Program-made: the position numbers and the translations under genes
Shown: positions 52,246 through 61,836 of the stretch, piece by piece
Layout of the letters: the number at the start of each line of letters is the position of its first letter
How positions within the stretch are numbered: position 1 is the first letter of the stretch
Notes under the pieces: model-generated
What the model was told of the DNA's origin: nothing
Seen by the model: the letters and a program-made list of their open reading frames with translations, nothing else
Database searches by the model: none
From: CAZSDU01 sp964605775
Lineage (GTDB): Bacteria > Bacteroidota > Bacteroidia > Bacteroidales > FEN-979
Reading direction: 5' to 3'
Assembly: GCA_964605775.1 (NCBI GenBank)
Contig: CAZSDU010000015.1
Span: forward strand, 1 to 62,625
Length of the DNA stretch: 62,625 nucleotides

Positions 52246-53338
52246 GGGCAAGCAGGTTTAAAGCAATTTTTGCAATTTTCTCCCCGGCGTCAGAAATAGC
52301 CAGTTTCCGGATATGCCGGCTTAATTCCGTCTGTACATCAGCATTGCTTAATAAATATTCAAGGCTTATTCCAAGTTTTTCAATTGCTTCTATATCCCTG
52401 ACCATAAGTGCAGCTTTTTTTTCAACCAGGGCACACGCATTTTTAGTCTGATGGTCCTCGGCGACATTAGGGGAGGGGATCAGGATGACCGGTTTGCCGA
52501 CCACGCATAATTCGGAAATGGCAATGGCTCCCGCCCTTGAAATAATGATGTCGGCTACCGAATAGGCCAAATCCATGCGATCAATGAAGGGTAGAATAAC
52601 GGTTTTGGGTTGAGCCGATGCAAGCGTTGTACGATACTCTGGATAATAATTCTTTCCGGTTTGCCAGAGAACCTGGAAATCATTCTTCCCTTTTGCTTTT
52701 TTGATCCAGTTCAGGATAGCTTTATTGATGGTTTTGGATCCCAGGCTTCCACCAATCACCAGAATGGTTTTTTTCTCCTTACTTAAATTGAAATGGGTAA
52801 ATCCTTCTTCAGTCTTACCTGTCAGCTGGATTAAATCTTTTCGGATTGGATTTCCGGTCAGCACGATTTTTTCAGCAGGGAAAAATTTCTCCATCCCTTC
52901 ATAGGCGACACAGATTTTCTGAACTCTTTTTGCCAGCAGATTATTGGTAAGCCCGGGAAATGAATTTTGTTCCTGTATCAAACAAGGAATTTTCAGACTG
53001 GCAGCCATTCTCAGGGTTGGTCCGCTGGCATAGCCACCTACCCCAATGACCAGATCGGGTTTGAACTTTTTGATAATCAATCGGGCTTTCATCAGGCTCT
53101 TTATTAGTTTTACCGGAAAACTAAGGTTTTTCCAGGTCAGCCTCCTTTGAAATCCGCTGATGGTCAGTCCTTCAATCGGATAACCAGCCGCTGGGACTTT
53201 TTGCATCTCTAGTCGCCCGTTCGCCCCGATAAACAGGAATTCCGCATCTTTCCTCAACTGCCGGATCGCATCAGCAATCGCAATAGCCGGGAAAACATGC
53301 CCGCCGGTTCCACCTCCACTGATAATGATCCTGATCAT
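52235..53338 (-). CDS. murG: UDP-GlcNAc transferase MurG
   Basis: A 367-residue GT-B glycosyltransferase that adds GlcNAc to lipid I to form lipid II on the cytoplasmic side of the inner membrane. The N-terminal SGGGTGGHVFPAIAIADAI, GVGGYASGP and the UDP-binding ISRAGAIAISELCVVGKPVILIPSPN are intact. It starts 1 bp after the ftsW stop. Confidence 0.97.
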   Translation of the reverse strand: MIRIIISGGGTGGHVFPAIAIADAIRQLRKDAEFLFIGANGRLEMQKVPAAGYPIEGLTISGFQRRLTWKNLSFPVKLIKSLMKARLIIKKFKPDLVIGVGGYASGPTLRMAASLKIPCLIQEQNSFPGLTNNLLAKRVQKICVAYEGMEKFFPAEKIVLTGNPIRKDLIQLTGKTEEGFTHFNLSKEKKTILVIGGSLGSKTINKAILNWIKKAKGKNDFQVLWQTGKNYYPEYRTTLASAQPKTVILPFIDRMDLAYSVADIIISRAGAIAISELCVVGKPVILIPSPNVAEDHQTKNACALVEKKAALMVRDIEAIEKLGISLEYLLSNADVQTELSRHIRKLAISDAGEKIAKIALNLLAHES

Positions 53339-53339
53339 A

Positions 53340-54548
53340 TTATACTGTTATGGGTTCTTTCCTTGAAATCAGGCCGTTCTCAGCCAGGACGTCCAGTTCA
53401 GTACCGTTTTTCGTTTCAATTTCGCTCATTCTGCTGATGCTTAGAATAATCCCAAGAGAGATGCTGGTAAACCAGATGGATGTGCCGCCCATGCTCACCA
53501 GGGGCAATGTCTGACCGGTGACAGGAAAAAGGTTGACGGCCACCGCCATATTGATCAGTGCCTGAAAGACCAGGCTGAACCCGATCCCGATCGATAAAAG
53601 GGTGCCGAAATTCCCCTGGCATTTATTGGCAATACGGATCACCCTGAAAAACAAGATCAGATAAAGCAACATGACAATGCTTCCCCCGACTATCCCATAT
53701 TCTTCAATGATGATGGCAAAAATAAAATCAGAATAAGGGTGGGGAAGGAAATTTCGCTGGGTGCTTTTTCCCGGTGATTTTCCGAAAATTCCACCCGATA
53801 CGATGGCGATTTTGGCTTGGTCCACCTGGTAAGTGGCATCAGGATCAGCTTCCTCCCTATTGACGAAATGATCGATCCGGCTGACCCAGGTATTTCCGCG
53901 TGGAAAAAGACCGGGAATGGTTTTTGTCAACGTAAAGATCAGAAGGATTCCGACGAACCCCAATCCGATCAGGGTAAATATGTATTTCAGACTTATCCTG
54001 CCGATGAACATTAATATGATACAGGTGACGAACAGTATGGCTGCCGTGGAAAAATTAGCCGGCAGGATCAGTACCGTCACCGCAATGACCGGCAGTATGA
54101 CCGGCAGAAAACCCTTGCGGAAATCCTGAACCATCTCTTGTTTCTTACTCAGGATACGGGCCAGGTACATAATGAGAAAAAGTTTGGCCACATCGGAGCT
54201 CTGAAAAGTCAGGTTGATGATGGGAACGGTCAGCCAGCGGTTGGCTTCATTTAAATTGGTCCCTGAAATAAGGGTCATGGCGAGAAGCAAAAAAGTCAAC
54301 CATAACCCGACCTGGGATATCCTTGAATAATAAGTGTATTTGATCAGGTGAGTCATGTACATCAAACCCAGTCCGAAGACAAGAATCAGGAAGTGCTTGA
54401 CCAGATAATATTCGGTATTTCCATGTTGTTTTTTGTAGGCAAGCGTCCCGGTGGAGCTATATACGGCAAGCAGGGAAAAGATGGAAAGCAGGATCACAAC
54501 GATCCAGATGACTTTATCTCCTTTGATATTTTTTGTGAACTTCAGCAT
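53340..54548 (-). CDS. ftsW: Lipid II polymerase FtsW
   Basis: A 402-residue SEDS-family glycosyltransferase with about ten transmembrane helices that polymerises septal peptidoglycan with FtsI. Family segments include QSSDVAKLFLIMYLA, DPDATYQVDQAKIAI with the nearby GGIFGKSPGKSTQRNFLPHPYSDFIFAI, and VTGQTLPLVSMGGTS. It lies 11 bp after the truncated murD gene. Confidence 0.96.
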   Translation of the reverse strand: MLKFTKNIKGDKVIWIVVILLSIFSLLAVYSSTGTLAYKKQHGNTEYYLVKHFLILVFGLGLMYMTHLIKYTYYSRISQVGLWLTFLLLAMTLISGTNLNEANRWLTVPIINLTFQSSDVAKLFLIMYLARILSKKQEMVQDFRKGFLPVILPVIAVTVLILPANFSTAAILFVTCIILMFIGRISLKYIFTLIGLGFVGILLIFTLTKTIPGLFPRGNTWVSRIDHFVNREEADPDATYQVDQAKIAIVSGGIFGKSPGKSTQRNFLPHPYSDFIFAIIIEEYGIVGGSIVMLLYLILFFRVIRIANKCQGNFGTLLSIGIGFSLVFQALINMAVAVNLFPVTGQTLPLVSMGGTSIWFTSISLGIILSISRMSEIETKNGTELDVLAENGLISRKEPITV

Positions 54549-54559
54549 GAACGGAAAAA

Positions 54560-55114
54560 TTAAAGATTTTTCACGGCTGCGCGAAATGACTTCCCGCGAA
54601 CCTCAAAATTTTCATACTGGTCAAAGCTGGCACAGGCCGGAGATAACAGTACGACATTGTCCTTCTCTCCGAATGAATAGGCAGCATGAACCGCTTCCTC
54701 CATGGTATTTACCAGGATGATCGGTATCCCGGTATCAGTGAAAGCCGACCTTAACCGGAGGTTATCCAGTCCCAGACAAATCAATGCTTTGACTTTTTTC
54801 TTTACCAGGCTTTTCAAACTTTCCCAATCATTTCCTCCATCTATGCCTCCGGCAATCCAGATCACAGGTTGCGTCATGCTTTCGAGCCCGAACCAGGTGG
54901 AATTGATATTTGAAGAACGGGAATCGTTGATGAACAATATGCCATGAATATTGGCAACGGGTTCAAGACGATGCTCGGCCAGTTGGAAATCGCTGAAACT
55001 CTCCTTGATAGATTCTTTCCGGATTTCCCGGATACGCGGACCAACAGTTGCAGCAAGGGTATCATAAATCGTTGCTTGTCCTTGGAGTGCTAAACCTTCT
55101 AATGTCATGGGCAT
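54560..55114 (-). pseudogene. murD: MurD remnant lacking its N-terminal two thirds
   Basis: This 184-codon frame matches only the C-terminal end of UDP-N-acetylmuramoylalanine-D-glutamate ligase: MTLEGLALQGQATIYDTLAA, LEPVANIHGILFINDSRSSN and VLLSPACASFDQYENFE. Intact MurD has about 440-450 residues. The UDP-binding Rossmann domain and the GTNGKT ATPase loop are missing. In-frame sense codons extend 24 bases upstream (RIQTLNKY) to a TAA just after the mraY stop, so the deletion junction lies in that stretch. The rest has no frameshift or stop. Since MurD is essential, either an intact copy exists elsewhere or the assembly has lost about 0.8 kb. Confidence 0.85.
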
Positions 55115-55144
55115 ATATTTATTAAGGGTTTGAATCCTTTATGT

Positions 55145-56404
55145 TTATCTTAATTTCAATGTTACGATTGTCAAAACAGCCAGCATTATCCCGACAATAA
55201 AAAACCTGAGTACGATTTTCGATTCATGGTAGCCTGATTTTTGGAAATGATGATGCAGGGGAGACATCTTAAATATTCTCCTTCCTTCTCCATATTTTCG
55301 TTTGGTGAATTTGAACCAGCTCACCTGCATGACGACCGACAAATTTTCAGCAAGAAAGATCCCGCAGAAAATAGGAATCATAATCTCCTTACGGATCATG
55401 ATTGCAAAAACTGCAATAATCCCTCCCAGGGCAAGACTCCCTGTGTCACCCATGAATACTTGGGCTGGATAGGAATTGTACCAGAGGAAACCGATACAAG
55501 CTCCGATAAAGGCCGAAATATAAATGGCCAGCTCTCCGGTATTTGGAATATACATAATATTCAGATAATTGGCAAATACGATATTCCCGGAAACGTAAGC
55601 CAGAACACCGAGGGTGAGACCAATGATTGCCGAGGTCCCTGTCGCAAGTCCATCCAGCCCATCCGTAAGGTTTGCTCCATTGGAAACAGCAATAATGATA
55701 AAGATCACGATGGGGATGAAGATCAGCCAGGTCCAGCTTTTTGCTCCATGTCCCATCCAGGAAATCAGCCAGCTGTAATCAAATTCGTTGTTTTTAACAA
55801 AAGGAATAGTAGTTTTGGTCGATTTTATCGGGTTTTTTGAAAATATTTTGGCCTTATCAGAAGCGGTTGGAGTCTCCACATTGAAAATGTCACTGGCGGG
55901 TATGAACGCCTGCTGTCTGACTCTTTCCCGGATAACGATATCATCGCTGAAATACATGGTCAGACCCACAAGTAAACCCAGACCTACTTGTCCCGCTATT
56001 TTGAGTTTGGCCGATAATCCTTTTTTATTCTTTTTAAAAACCTTGATGTAATCATCCAGGAATCCTATCATACCCAGCCATACGGTAGCAGTCAGAATGA
56101 TCAGAATATAGATGTTGTCAAGTTTGGCAAACAATAAGGTTGGAAATAATATTGCAGCTAAAATGATCAATCCTCCCATGGTGGGCGTCCCCTGTTTCTG
56201 TTGCTGCCCTTCCAGTCCAAGGTCACGCACTGTTTCTCCCACCTGTTTCCGCTTCAGATAATTGATGAGTCTTTTTCCAATGATCATGGAAATGAACAGA
56301 GAAGTGATCAAGGCGGCGGCGGCACGGAAGGAAATATATTGAAATACCCCTGTTCCGGGGATGTCAAAGACATTATTTAGATATGCAAATAAATAGTATA
56401 GCAT
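55145..56404 (-). CDS. mraY: Phospho-MurNAc-pentapeptide translocase MraY
   Basis: A 419-residue membrane enzyme that makes lipid I. About ten transmembrane helices are visible. Conserved aspartates occur in FLDDYIKVFKKNKKGL, ANLTDGLDGLATGTSAI and FMGDTGSLALGG, and the histidine motif MSPLHHHFQ is intact. It has the longer periplasmic insertion common in Bacteroidota. It starts 3 bp after murE and is followed by the murD remnant. Confidence 0.97.
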   Translation of the reverse strand: MLYYLFAYLNNVFDIPGTGVFQYISFRAAAALITSLFISMIIGKRLINYLKRKQVGETVRDLGLEGQQQKQGTPTMGGLIILAAILFPTLLFAKLDNIYILIILTATVWLGMIGFLDDYIKVFKKNKKGLSAKLKIAGQVGLGLLVGLTMYFSDDIVIRERVRQQAFIPASDIFNVETPTASDKAKIFSKNPIKSTKTTIPFVKNNEFDYSWLISWMGHGAKSWTWLIFIPIVIFIIIAVSNGANLTDGLDGLATGTSAIIGLTLGVLAYVSGNIVFANYLNIMYIPNTGELAIYISAFIGACIGFLWYNSYPAQVFMGDTGSLALGGIIAVFAIMIRKEIMIPIFCGIFLAENLSVVMQVSWFKFTKRKYGEGRRIFKMSPLHHHFQKSGYHESKIVLRFFIVGIMLAVLTIVTLKLR

Positions 56405-56407
56405 GGC

Positions 56408-57862
56408 TTATTGGGATAAAACCTGGTTTAATACTTCTTTATCGTCAAAATGATGCTTAACACCCTTGATCTCCTGGTAGTTTTCATGACCTTTCCCTGC
56501 GACCAGGATGATGTCTCCTGATTTGGCCAGTGAGCAGGCTGTTTTGATAGCCTCCCTGCGGTTTTCAATGACCAGGACTTTTTTTGCCTGATGTCGTTCA
56601 ACCCCGTCTTGCATATCTTTCAGGATGGCTTCCGGATCTTCGAAGCGTGGATTATCAGAGGTCAGGATTACTTTATCGCTGAGTTCACAGGCAATTCCCG
56701 CCATCAAAGGCCGTTTGCTGATGTCCCTGTTGCCTCCGGCACCGATCACCGTGATAAGCTGTTCATGGTGTTCACGGATGGCATTGATGGTTTCCAGCAC
56801 ATTTTTCAAAGCATCCGGCGTATGAGCATAATCTACGATGGCTGTAATCCCGTTGCCGGATCTGATCTGGTTAAATCTGCCCTCAACGGCCCCGAAACGA
56901 CTTAAGATCGTTAAAACCATGTCTTTTTCCTGTCCCAGAAGAAGCGCCACAGCATAAACAGCCAAGAGGTTGTAGGCATTAAAATTTCCGATAAGCCTGA
57001 ACCAGACTTCCGATCCATCAATATTCAATTGTAAACCCTGGAGCTGATTTTCCATAATCCGGCAGCGGAAATCGGCAGCTGCATGACAGCTGTAAGTAAA
57101 CTTCCTGGCCATAGTATTCTGAAGCATGACCATGCCGTTTTTATCATCCTTGTTAACCAGGGCGAAAGCATCAGCAGGTAAAGTATCGAAGAAAGCTTTT
57201 TTGGCATTCAGGTAAGCCCCTAAGGTTTTATGATAGTCGAGATGATCATGGGTGATGTTGGTGAACAGTCCACCCGCAAAGGTCAATCCGGCAATGCGAT
57301 GCTGGTCAACGGCATGGGAGCTGACCTCCATGAAACAATATTCACAATGATCATCAACCATGTGTTGTAACAACCGATTGATCTGTACCGGGTCAGGTGT
57401 CGTATGGGTAGACGGGACCGTGTTTTCATTGATTTGATTCTGTATTGTTGAAAGTAATCCCGTACCGTATCCAAGCTCCCTGAATAATCGAAAAAGCAAA
57501 GTAACGGTAGTAGTCTTGCCGTTCGTCCCGGTTACCCCGATCAGTTTCAGTTTCCGGGATGGGTGTTCAAAAAAGCAGGATGCAGCTAATCCTAAGGCGT
57601 GATTGCTATGTTCCACCCTGATAAAAGTGATACCGTGAGGAAGGTTATCAGGGAGGCTTTCACATACCACGGCGACAGCCCCCTTTGCAATGGCAGTATC
57701 AATAAAATCATGGCCATCTGATTGGGTTCCGCGATGGGCAAAAAACATACTTCCTGCTTCAACCTCGCGGGAGTCAAAATGAAGGGAAGAAATCGCTTTA
57801 TCCATGCTCCCGACAGAAACCAAGGCATTCACATCCTGCAGTATTTTGGTAATCTCCATCAT
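56408..57862 (-). CDS. murE: UDP-MurNAc-tripeptide synthetase MurE
   Basis: A 484-residue Mur ligase that adds the third amino acid. ATP-binding GVTGTNGKTTTVTLLF and the carbamylated-lysine region are present. The substrate motif reads DNPR (TSDNPRFEDPEAI), which marks enzymes using meso-diaminopimelate. The start ATG overlaps the ftsI stop by 4 bp. Confidence 0.96.
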   Translation of the reverse strand: MMEITKILQDVNALVSVGSMDKAISSLHFDSREVEAGSMFFAHRGTQSDGHDFIDTAIAKGAVAVVCESLPDNLPHGITFIRVEHSNHALGLAASCFFEHPSRKLKLIGVTGTNGKTTTVTLLFRLFRELGYGTGLLSTIQNQINENTVPSTHTTPDPVQINRLLQHMVDDHCEYCFMEVSSHAVDQHRIAGLTFAGGLFTNITHDHLDYHKTLGAYLNAKKAFFDTLPADAFALVNKDDKNGMVMLQNTMARKFTYSCHAAADFRCRIMENQLQGLQLNIDGSEVWFRLIGNFNAYNLLAVYAVALLLGQEKDMVLTILSRFGAVEGRFNQIRSGNGITAIVDYAHTPDALKNVLETINAIREHHEQLITVIGAGGNRDISKRPLMAGIACELSDKVILTSDNPRFEDPEAILKDMQDGVERHQAKKVLVIENRREAIKTACSLAKSGDIILVAGKGHENYQEIKGVKHHFDDKEVLNQVLSQ

Positions 57863-59904
57863 GACTGGGTGTTGGGTTTGTCGGGTTTTTTAATCTGGAG
57901 ATCAATGACTACGGGAGTCCCTTTGGTGACCAGCGTTCCGGGAGGAATAGACTGGCGGATCACCATCCCTTTTCCGTTAACCAATACATTTAACCCCTGG
58001 CGTTCCAATAGAAATATAGCATCTTTTAATCCCATTCCCGAGACATCCGGCATGCTTCCCTGAACCTGTGTTGTTGGCAAAGGATTGTGGAAAAATGGCT
58101 GTTTGGATAAGGAAGTATCCCTGGGTAGAGGAATGATGATGTCGGGCCGACTGGCGAAGAGTTTATCAGAAATCTTCCGGAATACAGGAGCCGCTACGGA
58201 TCCTCCATAATATTTTCCACGTCTTGGGTTGACAATGACCACGATGCAGGAATATTTCGGATCGTCTGCAGGAAAATAACCCACGAAAGAACCCTTATAC
58301 TGCACATGTTTCGTTCCCTGGCGGTATCCTTTATTTCCAGCGGCGATCTGAGCTGTGCCGGTTTTTCCTGCAATTTTATAATGCTGGGTTTTAATGTTGG
58401 TACCCGTGCCTTCTTCCACCACCCCTTCCAGCATGATCCTGGCTTTTTGTATCGTGGATGGAGAAACGATCTGAGGATTAATGACAACGGGAGAAAAACG
58501 TTCCACAATTTGTCCGTTCCTTCGGATTTCACGCACAAATAATGGCTTGACCATTTTTCCGTTGTTGGCCACGGCATTGTAGAGGGTGATCAGATGAATG
58601 GGCGCCAGGGAAATCTCATAACCGATCGACATCCATGGAAGGGAGAGCGCAGACCAGTACCTGCTTTTTGTCGTTTTAATATAGGGTCTTCCCTCTCCTG
58701 GAATCTGAAGGTTCAACGGACGGTTGATCCCGATGCGATAAAGACCGTCAATGTATTTTTGAGGCGATCCGGCATAGGCGTTATAAATAATTTTGGAAGT
58801 ACCGACATTGGAGGATTTTTCAAAAACCTGACGGGCAGTAATGATGCCCAACCCATGATGGGAATCTTCCATTTTTCTCCCGGCATAAGTAGTGATGCCT
58901 CCCGTGCAGTTGACAGGCGTTTCCAGATCGATTTTCCCATCATCAAGTGCAACCAGGAAAGAAGCCAGTTTAAACACTGAACCCGTCTCCTGGCTTTCAC
59001 CAATGGCATAGTTGAATAGTTCGTCATAAGATCCAAGGGGAGTTAGTCCCAGGTTGACAATGGCTTTAATATAACCCGTGGCTACTTCCATCAGGATGAC
59101 GCAGCCATGATCTGCACTGTCGGCGATTAATTCATCCCGTAAAGCCTGTTCGGCAAAATCCTGTAAATTGATATCTATGGTAGTGATAAGGTCATCGCCG
59201 TTCTGGGGCTCCACCTGATTGTCGGGATCGACCGGCATCCAGGTTCTGCCCCCTACACGCCGCATTAAACGCTGCCCATCGCTTCCCTGAAGATTTTTTG
59301 CAAAGTATCCTTCCAATCCGACATAGACCTTATTGGTGGTATCCTCGTTTTCATACCCCAGGGTTCTTTTAGCCAGTGATTTAAAGGGAAGCACGCGCTG
59401 GTATTGTGGAATGACAATCAGTCCCCCCTTGTATTTTCCCTTTCTGAAAATAGGGAATTTCCTCATTTTCCTTAGCTCGGGATAGGTGACGTCACGCTTG
59501 ATCAGAAGGTAACGATCCTTATTCCGTCTTCCCTCCCAGAGTATATCTTTATATTCAGAGGAAGTGCGATCCTGGAAAAGACCTGAAAGACAAATGGAAA
59601 GCGAGTCCACATTTCTTTCAAAGACCAGGTCGGTGATCGAATCAGTCACTACATCCATACGGATGTCGAAAATCGGATTGGAGACAGCCAGCAGAGTCCC
59701 GTCATCAGCACAGATATTACCCCTGATGGCATCGATCCCGAACACCCGCATTTCCTGTTTTTTTGCCTTTTCACTCAATTCAGATTTCTCAAATGACTGG
59801 ATATAAACTGCTCTTCCGAGTATGAAAAGGCCAAAAATCAATACGCCCAGATAAACCAGGTAAACGCGAAGCAATATGTCCCTTTTAATATTTTTTACCA
59901 TCAT
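57859..59904 (-). CDS. ftsI: Division transpeptidase FtsI (PBP3) with PASTA domain
   Basis: A 681-residue class B penicillin-binding protein. After one transmembrane helix (about 11-30) come a pedestal domain and the transpeptidase domain with S-x-x-K in GSVFKLASFL, S-x-N in SSNVGTSK and K-T-G in AGKTGTAQIA. A PASTA domain follows at the C-terminus (MPDVSGMGLKDAIFLLERQG). It cross-links septal peptidoglycan together with FtsW. The start overlaps ftsL by 20 bp. Confidence 0.96.
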   Translation of the reverse strand: MMVKNIKRDILLRVYLVYLGVLIFGLFILGRAVYIQSFEKSELSEKAKKQEMRVFGIDAIRGNICADDGTLLAVSNPIFDIRMDVVTDSITDLVFERNVDSLSICLSGLFQDRTSSEYKDILWEGRRNKDRYLLIKRDVTYPELRKMRKFPIFRKGKYKGGLIVIPQYQRVLPFKSLAKRTLGYENEDTTNKVYVGLEGYFAKNLQGSDGQRLMRRVGGRTWMPVDPDNQVEPQNGDDLITTIDINLQDFAEQALRDELIADSADHGCVILMEVATGYIKAIVNLGLTPLGSYDELFNYAIGESQETGSVFKLASFLVALDDGKIDLETPVNCTGGITTYAGRKMEDSHHGLGIITARQVFEKSSNVGTSKIIYNAYAGSPQKYIDGLYRIGINRPLNLQIPGEGRPYIKTTKSRYWSALSLPWMSIGYEISLAPIHLITLYNAVANNGKMVKPLFVREIRRNGQIVERFSPVVINPQIVSPSTIQKARIMLEGVVEEGTGTNIKTQHYKIAGKTGTAQIAAGNKGYRQGTKHVQYKGSFVGYFPADDPKYSCIVVIVNPRRGKYYGGSVAAPVFRKISDKLFASRPDIIIPLPRDTSLSKQPFFHNPLPTTQVQGSMPDVSGMGLKDAIFLLERQGLNVLVNGKGMVIRQSIPPGTLVTKGTPVVIDLQIKKPDKPNTQS

Positions 59905-60280
59905 ACAGGATTTTATAGGGAGGGAAAACAGCTTCCTTCAACCCTATGGCCTCTGCCCTTTTCACAATCTCTGACTGCCTGGTCCGGAACATCAATTCCG
60001 AACGGGTATTGATATACTGATACCGGAGCTCCTTCAGTTCGTTCTTTGTGCGTTCAATATCTTTATAAGTCTTTTCCGTATAGTAGGTGTTCCCGATATA
60101 CAACATGGCCAGAATTGTTATATACAAAAGGAAAGGCAGGTTTCCCACCACCCAGGCTTTCGAGAGGTAGTCCCCGCCAAGAAATTCCTGAACTCGGCGG
60201 GTTTTTTTCCTGGTCTTTTTAACAGCTTGGAAATCTTCCTGTGGCTGTTCTCTGTTGATGGCCTCCCGGCTTTCTTCCAT
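59885..60280 (-). CDS. ftsL: Divisome protein FtsL-like
   Basis: A 131-residue bitopic protein: a basic cytoplasmic tail (KKTRKKTRR), a transmembrane helix (about 57-75, NLPFLLYITILAMLYIGNTYY) and a short periplasmic coiled coil (DIERTKNELKELRYQYINTRSEL). Size, topology and position between rsmH and ftsI identify it as FtsL (FtsL_2 type). The frame is open further upstream to 60442, but that part overlaps rsmH. The ATG at 60280, 1 bp after the rsmH stop, is the sensible start. Confidence 0.88.
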   Translation of the reverse strand: MEESREAINREQPQEDFQAVKKTRKKTRRVQEFLGGDYLSKAWVVGNLPFLLYITILAMLYIGNTYYTEKTYKDIERTKNELKELRYQYINTRSELMFRTRQSEIVKRAEAIGLKEAVFPPYKILYDGKKY

Positions 60281-60281
60281 G

Positions 60282-61175
60282 TTAAAGTTTTTCAGCAATT
60301 CGTAATCTTGCACTGCGTGAACGGCTGTTTTCGTCGATTTCCTCTTTCGAAGCCATGATGGGTTTGCGGGTGATGACCTGAAAAGGAGAGAGAACATTTC
60401 CAAAAAAATCCTTATGGATTTCTCCTTCAATATTTCCGGCACGCATAAAATTTTTCACCAATTTATCTTCAAGGGAATGATAGGAGATAACAACCAGTCT
60501 TCCCCCAGGTTTCAGTGCTTCAACTGTCTGTTTTAAAAATTCCTTCAACACTTCCATCTCCTGATTCACTTCCATCCTCAGGGCTTGAAACATCCGGGCA
60601 TAAAACTTATTCTCTCTCCCCCTCTGGGTACATGTGATGGTCACCCCCCTCAGATCCAGCGTAGTATCAATAGGTTTTGTTTTTCTGCTGCTGACAACCA
60701 CAGCGGCAACCTGCCTGGCGTTGGTGATTTCTCCATACGTTCTGAATACTTCCATTAACTTCTCCTCCGGATAGTGATTGATGATCTCCCTGGCCGTTAT
60801 TTTTTTATTCCTGTCCATCCGCATATCAAGAACACCATTGAAACGTGTTGAAAATCCACGTTCTCCTTCATCAATCTGATGAGAGGATAGGCCAAGATCG
60901 GCCAGAATGCCATCCACCGGATAAAGTTTGTACAGCTTCAGAAAATTTCTCAGGTAGCGAAAATTGCTGTGGATCATGATAAGCCGGGGATCTGCGATCT
61001 TGTTTTTCAATGCTTCTTCATCCTGGTCAAAAGCCAGCAGCTTCCCCTCTTTGAGTTTTCCGAGTATTGCCTGGGCATGACCGCCACCACCGTAAGTGGC
61101 ATCGACATAAACCCCGTCAGGCCGGATGGCCATAGCTTGTAAGCTTTCATTAAGAAGGACACTCCTATGGTACAT
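60282..61175 (-). CDS. rsmH: 16S rRNA (cytosine1402-N4)-methyltransferase
   Basis: A 297-residue SAM-dependent enzyme (former MraW). It shows HRSVLLNESLQAM, the SAM motif VDATYGGGGHAQAIL, GILADLGLSSHQID and the C-terminal VISYHSLEDKLVKNFM. Length is normal. It overlaps mraZ by 11 bp. Confidence 0.97.
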   Translation of the reverse strand: MYHRSVLLNESLQAMAIRPDGVYVDATYGGGGHAQAILGKLKEGKLLAFDQDEEALKNKIADPRLIMIHSNFRYLRNFLKLYKLYPVDGILADLGLSSHQIDEGERGFSTRFNGVLDMRMDRNKKITAREIINHYPEEKLMEVFRTYGEITNARQVAAVVVSSRKTKPIDTTLDLRGVTITCTQRGRENKFYARMFQALRMEVNQEMEVLKEFLKQTVEALKPGGRLVVISYHSLEDKLVKNFMRAGNIEGEIHKDFFGNVLSPFQVITRKPIMASKEEIDENSRSRSARLRIAEKL

Positions 61176-61647
61176 CTTCGGTTTTATCGCTGTTTTCCTG
61201 TTTCCCCATTACCTGTTCAGCCAGCAAAGCGAAGTCTTCGGGCTCTTTCGACAATAGTTGCTGGTAAGTTGATTTATTCCAAACCTCAATCCGGTCGGCA
61301 TAAGCAAATAATATGATCTCCTTCTCAATCCCGGCATGATCCAGTAAGGTTTTAGGAAAGAGAAGCCGATTCTGGCTGTCGAGGGTCAGCTCTGTGGCCC
61401 CGTTATAAAAGAACCTGACAAAGCGGCGGTTCTCCCTAACGAAAAGGTTGAGTTTGTTAATTTTTTCCGTTGTCTCCTTCCAGACATTGCTGGGGTAAAG
61501 AACCAGACAACCTTCAAAGCCACGGTTGATGACAAACTTATCCTGAGACTCAGGCGAAATCTGTTTTTTTAACCCTGATGGAAGGATAATCCGACTCTTC
61601 CCGTCAAGCCTGCATTCAAATTCACCGATAAGATTCGTTTTACCCAC
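61165..61647 (-). CDS. mraZ: Transcriptional regulator MraZ
   Basis: A 160-residue DNA-binding protein with two SpoVT-AbrB-like domains (LIGEFECRLDGKSRIILPSGLKKQ and the second DSQNRLLFPKTLLDHAGI). MraZ regulates the dcw operon it heads, usually as a repressor. The start must be the GTG at 61647, since an in-frame TGA lies four codons upstream and no ATG is available. No Shine-Dalgarno is visible. Three operator repeats are found 34-63 bp upstream. Confidence 0.95.
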   Translation of the reverse strand: MGKTNLIGEFECRLDGKSRIILPSGLKKQISPESQDKFVINRGFEGCLVLYPSNVWKETTEKINKLNLFVRENRRFVRFFYNGATELTLDSQNRLLFPKTLLDHAGIEKEIILFAYADRIEVWNKSTYQQLLSKEPEDFALLAEQVMGKQENSDKTEDVP

Positions 61648-61680
61648 TTTGTTTTTTCAGAGCGTAAATATAAAAATAAA

Positions 61681-61710
61681 TCTCCACTTTCCTCCACTTT
61701 CCTCCACTTG
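61681..61710 (-). promoter_or_regulatory. MraZ box (three 10-bp direct repeats)
   Basis: On the minus strand AAGTGGAGGA, AAGTGGAGGA and AAGTGGAGAT follow in an exact 10-bp register. This is the known layout of MraZ binding sites, direct repeats spaced by one helical turn with a GTGG/TGGG core. A fourth partial copy, CAAAGTGGG, covers the mraZ start codon (61643-61651). The operator suggests autoregulation of the whole dcw operon. Confidence 0.75.
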
Positions 61711-61836
61711 TTAATAACTTTTTTTACCATGGACCCCTATTTCATGGAAAAAATAGCTGAAGAATAAGCAATGAAAAGAAACAGCTTGCTTTGAAATCAG
61801 TACAAAAAGGAAAGAAAAAAGTGTTGAAGATACCGG

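Noticed and set aside
60281..60442. 54-codon N-terminal extension of the ftsL frame
   Set aside because: It lies entirely within rsmH in another frame. The ATG right after the rsmH stop gives a normal FtsL.
61681..61710. 10-bp tandem repeats as replication iterons or a CRISPR
   Set aside because: Three units only, no spacers, no AT-rich unwinding region or DnaA boxes noted; position before mraZ explains them as the MraZ operator.
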